Shown here one piece after another: positions 19,258-28,395 of a DNA stretch of 64,000 nucleotides (positions within the stretch are counted from its first letter, which is position 1; each line of letters opens with the position of its first letter). The translations under genes were made by a program, and so were the position numbers. The stretch lies in contig JBHZQV010000011.1 in NCBI GenBank assembly GCA_042867185.1, positions 78,463 to 142,462 on the forward strand, read 5' to 3'. Under the pieces are notes generated by a model, which saw only the letters and a program-made list of their open reading frames with translations, was not told the DNA's origin and made no database searches. This stretch comes from Xylophilus sp042867185 (GTDB taxonomy: Bacteria > Pseudomonadota > Gammaproteobacteria > Burkholderiales > Burkholderiaceae_C).

Positions 19258-20334
19258 ATGCAAGCAGACACACCCGACAGCGCCCGACACCCCTTCGAAA
19301 CCCTGCAGCCCGACGTGGTGCTCGATGCGCTGGCGTCGGTCGGCTTCTACGGCGACGGCCGGCTGACCGCCCTCTCCTCCTACGAAAACCGGGTCTACCA
19401 GGTGCGGCTGGAAGACGGCAGCCTGGTGGTCGCCAAGTTCTACCGGCCCGGCCGCTGGAGCGATGCGCAGATCGCCGAAGAGCACGCCTTCGCCGCCGAA
19501 CTGGTCGCGGCCGAGGTGCCGGTGGTGGCGCCGCTGGTGGCCGCCGGCACCACGCTCCACCACCATGCGGGCTTCGTCTTCAGCGTCAGCCCCAACCGCG
19601 GCGGCCGGCCGCCCGAGCTGGACGATTTCGACGTGCTGGAGTGGATCGGCCGGTTCATCGCCCGGCTGCACACCGTCGGCTCGGCGCGGCCCTTCGTCCA
19701 CCGGCCGGCGCTCAATCTGCAGACCTTCGCGACCGAGCCCCGGGCCTGGCTGCAGTCGCACGAATTCATCCCGCTCGACGTCAGAGGCGATTGGGACCGT
19801 GCGGTGGAGATTGCTATAAATTCCATAGCCAACAGCCGTTTATCCGCAATGGCCCCGGCCACTTCCGACGACGAGGACGATGCCTACGCCGACGGCCCGC
19901 CCGAGGGACCGCTGCCGATGGCCGCGATCCGGCTGCACGGCGACTGCCACCCCGGCAACATTCTCTGGACCCCGTCGGACCAGCCGGGCGGCGGGCCGCA
20001 CTTCGTCGACCTGGACGATGCCCGGACCGGGCCGGCGGTGCAGGACCTGTGGATGCTGCTCTCGGGCGACCGCGGCCAGCGCACCCGGCAGCTCTCGGCC
20101 CTGGTCGACGGCTACGAGGAGGTGCGCCGCTTCGACCGGCGCGAGCTGGCGCTGATCGAGCCGCTGCGCACCCTGCGCCTGCTGCACTACAGCGCCTGGC
20201 TGGCCCGCCGCTGGGACGACCCGATCTTCGCGATCAACTTCCCCTGGTTCGGCAGCAGCGACTACTGGCGCGGCCAGGTGCGGATGCTGGAGGAGCAGGT
20301 GGAGGCGATGGCCGAGGATCCGCTGTCCGTCTGA
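19258..20334 (+). CDS. srkA: Stress response kinase SrkA (YihE/RdoA)
   Basis: 358-residue APH-fold Ser/Thr kinase; E. coli SrkA opposes stress-induced death from the Cpx/MazF pathway. The catalytic loop HGDCHPGN and the metal-binding aspartate in FVDLDDA are intact; the nucleotide-binding Lys is in VVAKFYRPGRW. An odd segment at about residues 184-202 (AINSIANSRLSAM) is encoded by a copy of the dispersed GCTAT-N7-ATAGC element, and an acidic stretch DDEDD follows, lengthening the protein by about 30 residues relative to the usual 325-330. The frame is kept open, so the gene is probably functional. Confidence 0.88.
   Translation: MQADTPDSARHPFETLQPDVVLDALASVGFYGDGRLTALSSYENRVYQVRLEDGSLVVAKFYRPGRWSDAQIAEEHAFAAELVAAEVPVVAPLVAAGTTLHHHAGFVFSVSPNRGGRPPELDDFDVLEWIGRFIARLHTVGSARPFVHRPALNLQTFATEPRAWLQSHEFIPLDVRGDWDRAVEIAINSIANSRLSAMAPATSDDEDDAYADGPPEGPLPMAAIRLHGDCHPGNILWTPSDQPGGGPHFVDLDDARTGPAVQDLWMLLSGDRGQRTRQLSALVDGYEEVRRFDRRELALIEPLRTLRLLHYSAWLARRWDDPIFAINFPWFGSSDYWRGQVRMLEEQVEAMAEDPLSV
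19811..19853 (+). repeat. Dispersed GCTAT-N7-ATAGC element, copy 3, inside srkA
   Basis: GCTAT (19813-19817), spacer AAATTCC, ATAGC (19825-19829), then CAACAGCCG. It has the same arrangement as copies 1 and 2 but lies in frame within the kinase coding region. Confidence 0.65.
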
Positions 20335-20429
20335 ACCTGCGCCGGCGGGTGACAACCGCTGACACAGCGGCCCGCCTCTGGCGCTAGATTGGTGCGCTTT
20401 CCCACCACCACTGCACCGAAGGACAACAC

Positions 20430-20921
20430 ATGGGTCTCATCAGCTTCATCAAGGACGCGGGCGAAAAGCTCTTCGGCCATGCCAACGCGGCGACGCCGGC
20501 CGCCACCACCACGGCCGCCCCCGCGACCGACGACCTGAACGCCAAGGCCGGCGCCGCGATCAAGACCTACATCGAGACGCAGAAGCTGGGCATCACCGGC
20601 CTGACGGTCACCTACGACGGCGCCGCCACCAAGGTCACCCTGGCCGGCCAGGCCCCGACGCAGGAAGCCAGCGAGAAGGCCGCCCTGGCCGCCGGCAACG
20701 TCAGCAGCGTGACCCAGGTGGACAACCAGCTCACCGTGGCCGCCGCCGCCCCCGACTCGCAGTACCACGACGTGGTCAAGGGCGACACCCTGTCGGCCAT
20801 CGCCAAGAAGTACTACGGCGACGCCAACAAGTACCCCCAGATCTTCGAAGCCAACAAGCCGATGCTGAGCGACCCGGACAAGATCTACCCCGGCCAGAAA
20901 CTGCGCATCCCGGCGCTGTAA
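20430..20921 (+). CDS. kbp: BON-LysM potassium-binding protein Kbp (YgaU-like)
   Basis: 163-residue protein with a BON domain (about 35-105) and a C-terminal LysM domain (about 111-161, HDVVKGDTLSAIAKKYYGDA...IYPGQKLRIP). This two-domain layout and length match E. coli Kbp/YgaU, a cytoplasmic potassium-binding protein. The opening MGLISFIKDAGEKLF is also typical. An Ala/Thr-rich linker (19-34) is the only deviation. It ends at a strong terminator shared with the convergent gene. Confidence 0.9.
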   Translation: MGLISFIKDAGEKLFGHANAATPAATTTAAPATDDLNAKAGAAIKTYIETQKLGITGLTVTYDGAATKVTLAGQAPTQEASEKAALAAGNVSSVTQVDNQLTVAAAAPDSQYHDVVKGDTLSAIAKKYYGDANKYPQIFEANKPMLSDPDKIYPGQKLRIPAL

Positions 20922-20965
20922 ACCGCGTGGCCTCCCGACCGGGGGCTACCGGTTTCCTCGCCAAC

Positions 20966-21001
20966 AAAAAGGCCGCCAGGGCATGCCCCGGCGGCCTTTT
21001 T
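20966..21001. terminator. Bidirectional terminator between kbp and the TerB-like gene
   Basis: A perfect 12-bp stem AAAAAGGCCGCC (20966-20977) / GGCGGCCTTTTT (20990-21001), with T-runs on both strands, serves two convergent genes. Confidence 0.85.
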
Positions 21002-21021
21002 GCATCGGCAGCGAGCGGTGT

Positions 21022-22011
21022 CTACGCCGCGCGCACCATCGACAGCACCTTGCCGGCATCGAGCGTACGGGCACGCTCCTGGATCTGCGGCAGGTAGCGG
21101 GTCTGCAGGCCCTGCGCTTCCTGGGTGACGCTGGCGTAGGCATCTTTCAGCATCTGGGTCGAGAGCGTCCGGCCACCGGCGTAGTAGCGCTTGGCGACAT
21201 GGCCCAGCGCATAGGTGGTCGCGAAGCTCATGCCCGAGCTGACCGCCTGGTTGCCCACGCCGCGCAGCAGGCCGCCGCCCACCTTGCCGAGCAGCCCGCC
21301 CAGCAGCTTGCGGCCGGCCTGCTCCAGGTACTGCGAGGTGAGGCCCACGCCCACCGTCGCCAGAAAATCCTTCACATGGCCGCTGTCGAGCTGGTAGCCG
21401 TGCGCCTGGCCGATGCGGTAGACCAGCTTCATCTGCAGCGGGATGATCGCCATGGTCGAGAGCGTCTCGGGCAGCAGCTCCAGTGCACCGTTGAGGATGG
21501 CGGCGTTGAGGATCGACGTGTCGAGCGCCGCGCCGTCGGCCGGGATGGTGGTGATCGGCGTGGCGACCCCGGCCGCCGCGGCGGTCGCGGCACCGGGAGC
21601 TGCCGCAGCAGAGGCCGCCGGCGCCAGCGGCACTGCGGCCAGGGCCTGCGCGTCGGCATCGAAGCGACCGGCGGTTTCCGCATCCAGTCCGAGCGCCTGC
21701 CGCAGCGTGCCCAGGAAAGCGACTTCGGCCGCCGACTGGGTGCCGTCGGCATCGCAGACGCAGACGGCCATCTCGTAGGCGAGCTGCCGGGCCTCGTGGC
21801 TCTGCAGCTGGCCGGCCACGTCGGCCAGGGCCACGCGCTTCATCAGCACGTCCTGGTAGAGCGTCGGCAGGTGGATGCCGTCGGCGGCAGAGAGGCCTTC
21901 GGCGATGCGCTTGATCTCCTCGCGCTCCCGCTCGTGCTTGCCGCCGTCGGCGAAGGCCGCCAGCAGGCTGATCGTCACGATGCTCCGGGTGTCCTGCGGT
22001 GCGAGGCTCAT
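21022..22011 (-). CDS. TerB-like / DUF697-type protein
   Basis: 329 residues. The N-terminal half (about 1-115) looks like a TerB helical domain (SLLAAFADGGKHEREREEIKRI, VCDADGTQSAAEVAFL). After an Ala/Pro-rich linker (about 125-160), the C-terminal half (TMAIIPLQMKLVYRIGQAHGY...KDFLATVGVGL) resembles DUF697, which usually carries hydrophobic helices. The function of such proteins is unclear; an envelope or membrane-stress role is possible. The start codon overlaps the stop of the Bax-inhibitor-1-like gene (ATGA), so the two are coupled. Confidence 0.72.
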   Translation of the reverse strand: MSLAPQDTRSIVTISLLAAFADGGKHEREREEIKRIAEGLSAADGIHLPTLYQDVLMKRVALADVAGQLQSHEARQLAYEMAVCVCDADGTQSAAEVAFLGTLRQALGLDAETAGRFDADAQALAAVPLAPAASAAAAPGAATAAAAGVATPITTIPADGAALDTSILNAAILNGALELLPETLSTMAIIPLQMKLVYRIGQAHGYQLDSGHVKDFLATVGVGLTSQYLEQAGRKLLGGLLGKVGGGLLRGVGNQAVSSGMSFATTYALGHVAKRYYAGGRTLSTQMLKDAYASVTQEAQGLQTRYLPQIQERARTLDAGKVLSMVRAA

Positions 22012-22703
22012 TCTTCGCGGCCTCCGCCGATGCCCAGCAGCATCAGCAGCGACTGGAACACGTTGTAGAGGCTCAGGTAGACGCCCAGCGTCGCGGTGAT
22101 GTAGTTGGTCTCGTGGCCGTCCTGCACGCGCTTCAGGTCATACAGGATGAAGGCCGAGAAGATGCCGATCGCCAGCACCGCCAGCGTGATCATCAGCGCG
22201 CTCGACTGCAGGAAGAAGTTGGCGATGCCCGCCACCAGCAGCATGATCGCGCCGATGAAGAGCCACTTGCCCATCGAGGACAGGTCGCGCTTGATGACCG
22301 ACGACAGCGTCGCCATGCCGAGGAAGATCGCGCCGGTGCCGGCGAAGGCCGTCATCACCAGGCCCGCGCCGTTGGCCAGGCCCAGCACGGTGCCGACCAT
22401 GCGCGACAGCATCACGCCCATGAAGAAGGTGAAGGCCAGCAGCACCGGCACGCCGGCGGCCGAGTTCTTGGTCTTCTCGATCGCGAACATGAAGCCGAAC
22501 GCGCCGGCCAAAAACACGACCATGCCGACGCCGGGCGACATCGCGCGGGCGATGCCCGTCTCGACGCCGATCCAGGCGCCGAGCACGGTGGGCAGCATCG
22601 ACAGGGCCAGCAGCCAATAGGTGTTGCGCAGCACCCGGTTGCGCTGCACGGTGGTCGCGTCGGTCGACTGCGGCGTGCCGTAGACCGGGAAATTCTGGTT
22701 CAT
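22008..22703 (-). CDS. Bax inhibitor-1 / YccA family membrane protein
   Basis: 231-residue protein with seven hydrophobic segments, the BI-1/YccA/YbhL fold. Typical features are the Gly/Phe-rich helices (VFLAGAFGFMFAIE, GTGAIFLGMATLS) and the C-terminal SAFILYDLKRVQDG...YLSLYNVFQSLL. The E. coli homologue YccA modulates FtsH; others act as calcium leaks. The ATG at 22703 follows AAGGAGT. First gene of a two-gene unit with the TerB-like gene. Confidence 0.9.
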   Translation of the reverse strand: MNQNFPVYGTPQSTDATTVQRNRVLRNTYWLLALSMLPTVLGAWIGVETGIARAMSPGVGMVVFLAGAFGFMFAIEKTKNSAAGVPVLLAFTFFMGVMLSRMVGTVLGLANGAGLVMTAFAGTGAIFLGMATLSSVIKRDLSSMGKWLFIGAIMLLVAGIANFFLQSSALMITLAVLAIGIFSAFILYDLKRVQDGHETNYITATLGVYLSLYNVFQSLLMLLGIGGGREE

Positions 22704-22865
22704 GGTGACTCCTTGGTGGGTGATGGGCGCCGCGGATCGCACCCGAAGGAGACCACGGCTTGTCACCACTGTAGCCCTGGCGAGACTTCGGGAAAAGTCG
22801 AATTTTCGACACCCTCGTATCGGTTTATCCGTAGTATTGCGGCCTACCGTCCGACAGGCGAGCAC

Positions 22866-23762
22866 ATGAACTTCAAGCACCTGCATTACTTCTGGGCCGC
22901 GGCCAAGGCCGGCGGCATCGTGCGCGCCAGCGAGCAACTGCACGTCACGCCCCAGACGCTCTCGGGCCAGATCAAGCTGCTGGAAGACCGACTGGGCTGC
23001 GCGCTGTTCCAGAAGAACGGCCGCGGCGTGGAGCTGACGCCGCAGGGCCATACCGCGCTCAGCTATGCCGACCGCATCTTCGCGCTGGGCGCCGAGCTGG
23101 AGACGGCGCTGGGATCGCGCGGCGACCCGCAGCGGGGCCTGGACTTCCGGGTGGGCATCGCCGACGCGGTGCCGAAATCCATCGCCTACAAGCTGCTGGA
23201 GCCGGCGCTGGGCGTCGGCCAGCCGGTGCGGCTGATCTGCCACGAAGGGCATTTTCGCGACCTGCTGGGCCAGCTCTCGGTGCAGAAGATCGACCTGGTG
23301 ATCGCCGACGAGGCGATGGGCAGGCAGACCAGCGTCAAGGCCTTCAACCACACGCTGGGCACCACCACCATGAGCTTCTTCGCGGCCAAGCCGCTGCGGC
23401 GCACGCTGCGCGGCGTGTTCCCGCAGTGCCTGGACGACGCGCCGATGCTGATCCAGGGCGCATCCTCGGCGGTGCGCCAGCGGCTCGACCTGTGGCTGGC
23501 CGAGCACGGCCTGCGGCCCCGCCTGATCGGCGAGTTCGACGACGCGGCCCTGCTCAAGGCCTTCGGCGGCGAAGGCCGCGGCGTGTTCATGACGCCGACG
23601 GTGCTGGAGGAAGAAACCTGCGCCCAGTACGGCGTGGAGGTGGTCGGCCGCACCCAGGAGCTGCAGGAAGAGTTCTTCGCGATCTCGGTCGAGCGGCGCA
23701 TCACCCATCCCTGCGTGGTGGCGATCACCCAGGCCGCGCGGGGCAAGTTCCTGCGCCGCTGA
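22866..23762 (+). CDS. nhaR: LysR-family activator NhaR
   Basis: 298-residue LysR-type regulator. The N-terminal HTH begins MNFKHLHYFWAAAKAGGI, characteristic of NhaR, the sodium/pH-responsive activator of nhaA. The HTH runs to about 62 and the LysR substrate domain from about 90 to the end (FRVGIADAVPKS, HEGHFRDLLGQL). No nhaA gene is nearby, so it may control other targets. It is divergent from the Bax-inhibitor gene. Confidence 0.87.
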   Translation: MNFKHLHYFWAAAKAGGIVRASEQLHVTPQTLSGQIKLLEDRLGCALFQKNGRGVELTPQGHTALSYADRIFALGAELETALGSRGDPQRGLDFRVGIADAVPKSIAYKLLEPALGVGQPVRLICHEGHFRDLLGQLSVQKIDLVIADEAMGRQTSVKAFNHTLGTTTMSFFAAKPLRRTLRGVFPQCLDDAPMLIQGASSAVRQRLDLWLAEHGLRPRLIGEFDDAALLKAFGGEGRGVFMTPTVLEEETCAQYGVEVVGRTQELQEEFFAISVERRITHPCVVAITQAARGKFLRR

Positions 23763-23772
23763 CGAAAACGCG

Positions 23773-23809
23773 AACGCCGTGCCTGCGACAGGCGCAGGCA
23801 CGGCGTTCG
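23773..23809. terminator. Strong hairpin between convergent nhaR and HU-type gene
   Basis: A perfect 15-bp stem, 23773-23787 with 23795-23809, and a 7-base loop lie between two convergent stops. There is no long T-run on either side, so it may act as a transcription barrier rather than a classical terminator. Confidence 0.6.
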
Positions 23810-23834
23810 GTGGGAAAGCCTCAGCGCAGCGGGA

Positions 23835-24347
23835 TCAGAGCGCCGCGTCCTTCAGCTTCTTCAGCGCGCGGGCCTTGATGCGCACCGATGCCGGCTTGGC
23901 CGGGAACCAGCGCTCCTCGCCGGAGAACGGGTCCTTGCCGAAGCGCTTCTTCTTGGCGTCGACCTTCTGCACGCCGATCTTCAGCAGGCCCGGCAGGGTG
24001 AACTCGCCCTGGCCGCGCTTGTGCACCGAACCCAGGATCGCCGACTCCAGCGCCGCCATCACGGCCTTGACCGCCTTCGGCTCGACACCCGACTGCTCGG
24101 CCAGGTGCAGCGCCAGCGCGCTCTTGGTGAAGACTTCCTTGACCGGCTTGATCGCGGCCGGTGCCTTGGCGGCCGCGGGCGCGGCGGCCTTGCGTGCGAC
24201 CGGTGCCCTGGCTGCGGCCTTCTTGGCGGCGGCCGGGGCGGCAGCGGCCTTCTTCGCCGGTGCGGCGACCTTCTTGGCAGGCGCGGCGGCAGCCGAAGTC
24301 TTGGCGCGGGCCGGGGTTGCAGGAGTCGTCTTTTTTGCAGTTGCCAT
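23835..24347 (-). CDS. HU-family DNA-binding protein with Ala/Lys-rich tail
   Basis: 170 residues. Residues about 75-170 are an HU/IHF domain (FTKSALALHLAEQSG, GSVHKRGQGEFTLPGLLKIGVQKV, DPFSGEERWFPAKPASVRIKARALKKLKDA). The first about 70 residues are a repetitive AKKAAAP-type tail resembling histone H1/AlgP tails. Such tailed HU proteins occur in Burkholderiales and are thought to help nucleoid compaction. It differs from canonical 90-residue HU by length and tail. It is transcribed from the low-GC gap after 24347. Confidence 0.9.
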   Translation of the reverse strand: MATAKKTTPATPARAKTSAAAAPAKKVAAPAKKAAAAPAAAKKAAARAPVARKAAAPAAAKAPAAIKPVKEVFTKSALALHLAEQSGVEPKAVKAVMAALESAILGSVHKRGQGEFTLPGLLKIGVQKVDAKKKRFGKDPFSGEERWFPAKPASVRIKARALKKLKDAAL

Positions 24348-24498
24348 GGTTACTCGATTGTTGTGGTGAAAGAAGGTGCCGCAGCGCGGCGCCAGCCGGC
24401 ATTTTAAAAGTGTGCGGCCGGGGTGCCTGTTTCTGCTCCGTTCGGACCGGTCTCACGGCCCGGCACCCGTTTCAAGGCAGCGCCGGCCGTGCCTGCGC

Positions 24499-25584
24499 TC
24501 ACGCACCCCGGCCGCGGCGGGCGTTCCGCTTGCGGCGCGCAAGCCATGCCGTCAGCACCACCCGGACGATCAGCAGCCCGCCCTTGATCGCCATGCTGGT
24601 CGCCACCGGGACGCCCGCCCCCCGGGTCTCACGCTGCACGATTTCCAGGCGACCCGATGGCGCCGGCGCCGTTTCCGTCGCATGGGGTGTGTCCGACTTT
24701 TGAGGGGTGTCGCCGTCCTGCGGCACGAGCGGCGCATCCCGTTTCGAGCCATGCTCGCTGGCATAGACCTTGGTGAACTCGGCCCCCAGCAGGAACACCT
24801 GGGTGGCGTAGTACACCCAGATCAGGATGATCGCGATCGAGCCGGCCGCCGCATAGGTCGAGCTGATGCCCGCCTTGCCGACATAGAGTCCGATCAGCAC
24901 CTTGCCCAGTTCGAACAGCACCGCCGTCACCACGGCGCCGACCCACACGTCCCGCCAGGCGATCCGGGTGGACGGCATCAGCTTGAAGATCATCGCGAAG
25001 AGCAGGGTTTCGACGCCCAGCGACAGCGCCAGGTTGAGCACCATCAGCACCACCGTCCAGCCCGGCATCAGGCTCTGGAAGTAGGTGTCGATCGCGGCCA
25101 GACCCGCGCTGATCGACAGGGACGCCATCATCAGAAACGCCAGTCCCAGAATCAGCCCGAACGACAGGAACCGTGCCCGCAGCAGGCCCCACAGGCCGCT
25201 CGGCTTGGCCTTCTCCGGCACATGCCAGATGCGGTCGAGCGCGCTCTGGATTTCGGCGAACACGGTCGTCGCGCCCACCAGCAGGAACACGATGCTGATC
25301 CCGCTGGCCACCAGCCCCCCGGTCGGCTCCCGCGCGCTGCTGATCAGGCCCTGGATCGCCTCGGCACCGTCCTTTCCGACCAGCCCGGAGATCTGCCCCT
25401 GCAGCGAGCCCCGCACCGCCTCCTCGCCGAACACGTAGCCGGCGATGGCGATGAGGATCACCAGCAGCGGCGCGATCGAGAAGACGGTGTAGTAGGAAAT
25501 GGCGGCCCCCATGCTGGGGGCGTAGTCGTCGACCCAGGCGAGTGCCGACTTCTTGGCGATAGTGAGAATGGTGGAAGGCTTCAT
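24499..25584 (-). CDS. YihY/BrkB family inner-membrane protein
   Basis: 361-residue protein with six hydrophobic helices of the YihY (BrkB) family, once misannotated as ribonuclease BN. Typical sequences are YAPSMGAAISYYTVFSIAPLL, the GISSTYAAAGSIAIILIW segment, and YYATQVFLLGAEFTKVYA. The C-terminal 90 residues are hydrophilic, ending with a short hydrophobic stretch and an Arg-rich tail. Function not established. ATG at 25584 chosen from the family N-terminus. Confidence 0.88.
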   Translation of the reverse strand: MKPSTILTIAKKSALAWVDDYAPSMGAAISYYTVFSIAPLLVILIAIAGYVFGEEAVRGSLQGQISGLVGKDGAEAIQGLISSAREPTGGLVASGISIVFLLVGATTVFAEIQSALDRIWHVPEKAKPSGLWGLLRARFLSFGLILGLAFLMMASLSISAGLAAIDTYFQSLMPGWTVVLMVLNLALSLGVETLLFAMIFKLMPSTRIAWRDVWVGAVVTAVLFELGKVLIGLYVGKAGISSTYAAAGSIAIILIWVYYATQVFLLGAEFTKVYASEHGSKRDAPLVPQDGDTPQKSDTPHATETAPAPSGRLEIVQRETRGAGVPVATSMAIKGGLLIVRVVLTAWLARRKRNARRGRGA

Positions 25585-25705
25585 GGGAGATCCTGGTGGA
25601 GCGCCAGTTGTATCCGGCTGCAATCGGCTCGCTTGTAGGCGAGGGCGACGCGACTGCGAACGTCGGGCAGGACATCGCGGCGCGAACCGGCTTCGCCATG
25701 GCGAT

Positions 25706-26995
25706 TCACCGGCCGAAGCGGGGCAGGGCCGCCACCTCCCCGGCATCCAGCCCCTCCCGGTCCATCACGCGGGGGACGAGGCATTCGCGCCATGCGGCCT
25801 CGAACGCATCGACGCGCTCCAGGTAGCGGGCATGGCGGGCGGCATCGGTGCCGGCCAAGCGCTGCCCGAACAGCACCAGCGCCAGGCCCGGCGACGACCA
25901 GGACCACCGTTCGACGAAGTCCGCCTGCGCCGAGCGGCGTTCGCGGAAAGCCTGCGCCAGCGGCTGCAGCTCCCGGTCCTGTACCAGCACCCGGGACACG
26001 AAACTGGCGGGCCAGACGGCCGGCAGCCGGGCCGGCACCGCGGGATGCGCGGCATACCAGGCCCGGGCCCGTTCGGCCTCGTGGTCTTCGCCCTCCTGCT
26101 GGGCACTGCGGATCGCGACGATCGCGGCCAGACGCGAGGGCATCGGGTCCCGGTCGCGGGCCAGCTGCACCAGGGCGGCGGGCACGGCGAACGTCAACGC
26201 CAGCCAGAGGCCCAGGGCGGCGAGCATGCTGGCGGCGCCCGACAGCGGAGCGCACGACAGGGCTCCGCCGACCACCACCCATAAGGCGCAGAAGACTCCC
26301 AGCGCCGCGGACCACTCCAGAGCCACCCGGGCGGTCGTGCCCGGGTCCAGCCCCCATGCCGGCAGCGTCGCGGCGATGGCCACCCCCCACAGCGCGATGA
26401 ACCGCCAGCCCAGCGCCGCCACCAGGACGGGCCCCGCCCCGCCTTGCGATTGCAGGCGCAGCAGCGCCAGGCGGCCCTGCTCGCGCTCTTCCTGCAAAAG
26501 GCCCGCGCAGAGGACCAGCGCGACCAGCGGCAGCAGCAGCGCGACCATGGCCGGCAGGCCCGGCAGCGCGGCGTCGGCCAGCAGGGGGTTGCGCAACGGA
26601 CCCGGGTCGCGTGCGTCGACATGGCGGCTGTCGAGCGAGGCCTTCAGCCGCACCGGCAGCACACCGAGCCTTTGCACCCCCAAGGCCAGTCCCGCGTCGA
26701 CCGGCATGCGGGTGCTGCCGAGTTCGCCACGGCCCAGCTCGTAGGTCGCCACCGCACGGGCCGGGCCGGGCGGCGGCCCGGTGCGGAACTGTTCGACGGC
26801 CCGCTCCAGCAGGGCGGCGTGCAGCACGGCGTCCTGCGCAGCGGCGCTGCGCCAGGCCCGGGCGTCGCGGCCGGCGGAGACCGCCGCCACCAGCAGCACG
26901 ACCAGGAGCGCCGCCAGCGCGCCCCAGGCCAGGGGTTGCCGCGAGAATTTCAGGCCTTCGGCCCGCCAGTGGTGCGCGGAGGGTACGGGGTTCAT
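25706..26995 (-). CDS. ABC transporter permease, DUF3526 type (second subunit)
   Basis: 429-residue membrane protein resembling ABC-2 permeases with a DUF3526 soluble insertion, a group linked to NosY-like multi-copper-enzyme maturation transporters. One helix is near 25-42 and a cluster of hydrophobic segments follows from about 150 (MVALLLPLVALVLCAGLL, FIALWGVAIAATLPAW, FCALWVVVGGALSC). The EEREQGRLALLRLQ segment is the coupling motif seen in the sister subunit (QERERGTLRMLHAS). Its start overlaps the upstream permease stop (ATGA), so the two probably form a heterodimer. Confidence 0.82.
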   Translation of the reverse strand: MNPVPSAHHWRAEGLKFSRQPLAWGALAALLVVLLVAAVSAGRDARAWRSAAAQDAVLHAALLERAVEQFRTGPPPGPARAVATYELGRGELGSTRMPVDAGLALGVQRLGVLPVRLKASLDSRHVDARDPGPLRNPLLADAALPGLPAMVALLLPLVALVLCAGLLQEEREQGRLALLRLQSQGGAGPVLVAALGWRFIALWGVAIAATLPAWGLDPGTTARVALEWSAALGVFCALWVVVGGALSCAPLSGAASMLAALGLWLALTFAVPAALVQLARDRDPMPSRLAAIVAIRSAQQEGEDHEAERARAWYAAHPAVPARLPAVWPASFVSRVLVQDRELQPLAQAFRERRSAQADFVERWSWSSPGLALVLFGQRLAGTDAARHARYLERVDAFEAAWRECLVPRVMDREGLDAGEVAALPRFGR

Positions 26996-28395
26996 GGATC
27001 GAGCCTCCTGGCGCCGAGGAAGAGCGCTGCGAGGGCCAGGCCGAACCAGACCGCCATCAGCCCCGCGTCGGCGGCCGCCGAGCGGACGGCGAATCCCAGG
27101 CCCGGCGGGTCGTAGCGCCAGGGCGGGATGGCCTGCCACTGGGCATCGCCGGCATAGCGTTGCTCGAAGGAGGTGACGCCGCGTGTCGAGGCCAGGTCCC
27201 ACTCGTCCACCAGGGTGGTGAACTGCTGCCGGTAGTCCTCGGCCCGGTCTTCGAAGTGCCGCCGATGGGCCAGGTCGGTGCCGGCCAGCGCGGCGCCGAC
27301 CGCCTGCGCCGCGCTGGAGGGACTCGCGATGCCGAACCAGCGCAGCAGCTTTTGCTGGTGACGCTGGGCATCCCAGAGTCGCGCGAAATGCAGGGCATGC
27401 ACCCGGGTCGCGTAGGCGTCCCGGAACAGCCGCCGCTTGGCGTTCGCGCCGAAGGGCAGGTCTTCGAGCCGCGCGACCCGGTGGTCCGCCAGCAGCCGGG
27501 CGTCGAAGGCCCGCATCCGTTCTGCGGCGGTGCCGTCGCCGGGCAGTCCCTGCTCGACATCGTGGTGGATGGCCGACCAGAACTGCGCACCGGTGGGCAG
27601 CGGTGCCAGCCGCTCCACCGCGGTCGCCGCCATGCGCGGGATCACGAACACCCAGGCGAGCCACAGCGCCGCCAGCACCAGGAGCGCCGAGCGGGAGCGC
27701 CTGCAGTGCACCGACACCAGGACGGTGACGGCGGCCCAGGTCGCGTAATGGACCACCAGCGCCAGGCCGAGCAGCGCCACCGCCCCCCCTCCCTGTGCGT
27801 CCGCCACCAGCAATCCGCCCGCACCCAGCGCCGGCACCAGCACCACGGCCAGCCCGGCGCACAGGCCCAGCCACTTCCCCGCCACCAGCGCCGTGCCGGG
27901 CATGCCGCTGGCGTGCAGCATCCGGAGCGTGCCGCGCTCGCGCTCCTGCGTCACCGTGCCGTGCCCCAGCACCGCGATCAGCAGGGGGACCAGGGCCAGC
28001 AGCACGAAAGCCGGCGTGAAAGCGCCCAGGCCCATCGACGGCGCGGCGTCCGCGGCCGGTACGAACATCGCCATGTTGCGGCGATGCGGCTCCAGCCAGA
28101 GCGCCTGGCCGGTAGAGGCGTCCACCCCGGGCTCGACCGCGGACAACGCCGACCCCGGCTTGAACGCGTACAGCCCGAAATGGGCGGCCCGGTGCGGGTT
28201 GCGCTCGCCCTGGTGGTCCCACTGCGCGCGCGCGACCCGCTCGACCTCGGCGCGCTCCCGCTCGGCCTGCCCACGCTCCTGCGACGCCGTCGCCAGCACG
28301 GCGATGAACAGGGCCGCCAGCACCAGGCCGAAACCCCAGAGCCGCCCGTCCCGCAGCAATGCGCGGGTTTCCTTGGCCGCGATCGCGCCGATCAT
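26992..28395 (-). CDS. ABC transporter permease, DUF3526 type (first subunit)
   Basis: 467-residue ABC-2 permease with a large DUF3526 insertion. An N-terminal helix (LWGFGLVLAALFIAVLA) is followed by a periplasmic stretch to about 110, several helices to about 240, a large soluble region with WDAQRHQQKLLRWFGIASPS and DEWDLASTRGVTSFEQ, and a last helix before ARRLDP. It overlaps the ATPase gene upstream by ATGA and its stop overlaps the second permease. Together with the TonB receptor it probably forms a transport system; direction and substrate are unknown. Confidence 0.83.
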   Translation of the reverse strand: MIGAIAAKETRALLRDGRLWGFGLVLAALFIAVLATASQERGQAERERAEVERVARAQWDHQGERNPHRAAHFGLYAFKPGSALSAVEPGVDASTGQALWLEPHRRNMAMFVPAADAAPSMGLGAFTPAFVLLALVPLLIAVLGHGTVTQERERGTLRMLHASGMPGTALVAGKWLGLCAGLAVVLVPALGAGGLLVADAQGGGAVALLGLALVVHYATWAAVTVLVSVHCRRSRSALLVLAALWLAWVFVIPRMAATAVERLAPLPTGAQFWSAIHHDVEQGLPGDGTAAERMRAFDARLLADHRVARLEDLPFGANAKRRLFRDAYATRVHALHFARLWDAQRHQQKLLRWFGIASPSSAAQAVGAALAGTDLAHRRHFEDRAEDYRQQFTTLVDEWDLASTRGVTSFEQRYAGDAQWQAIPPWRYDPPGLGFAVRSAAADAGLMAVWFGLALAALFLGARRLDP

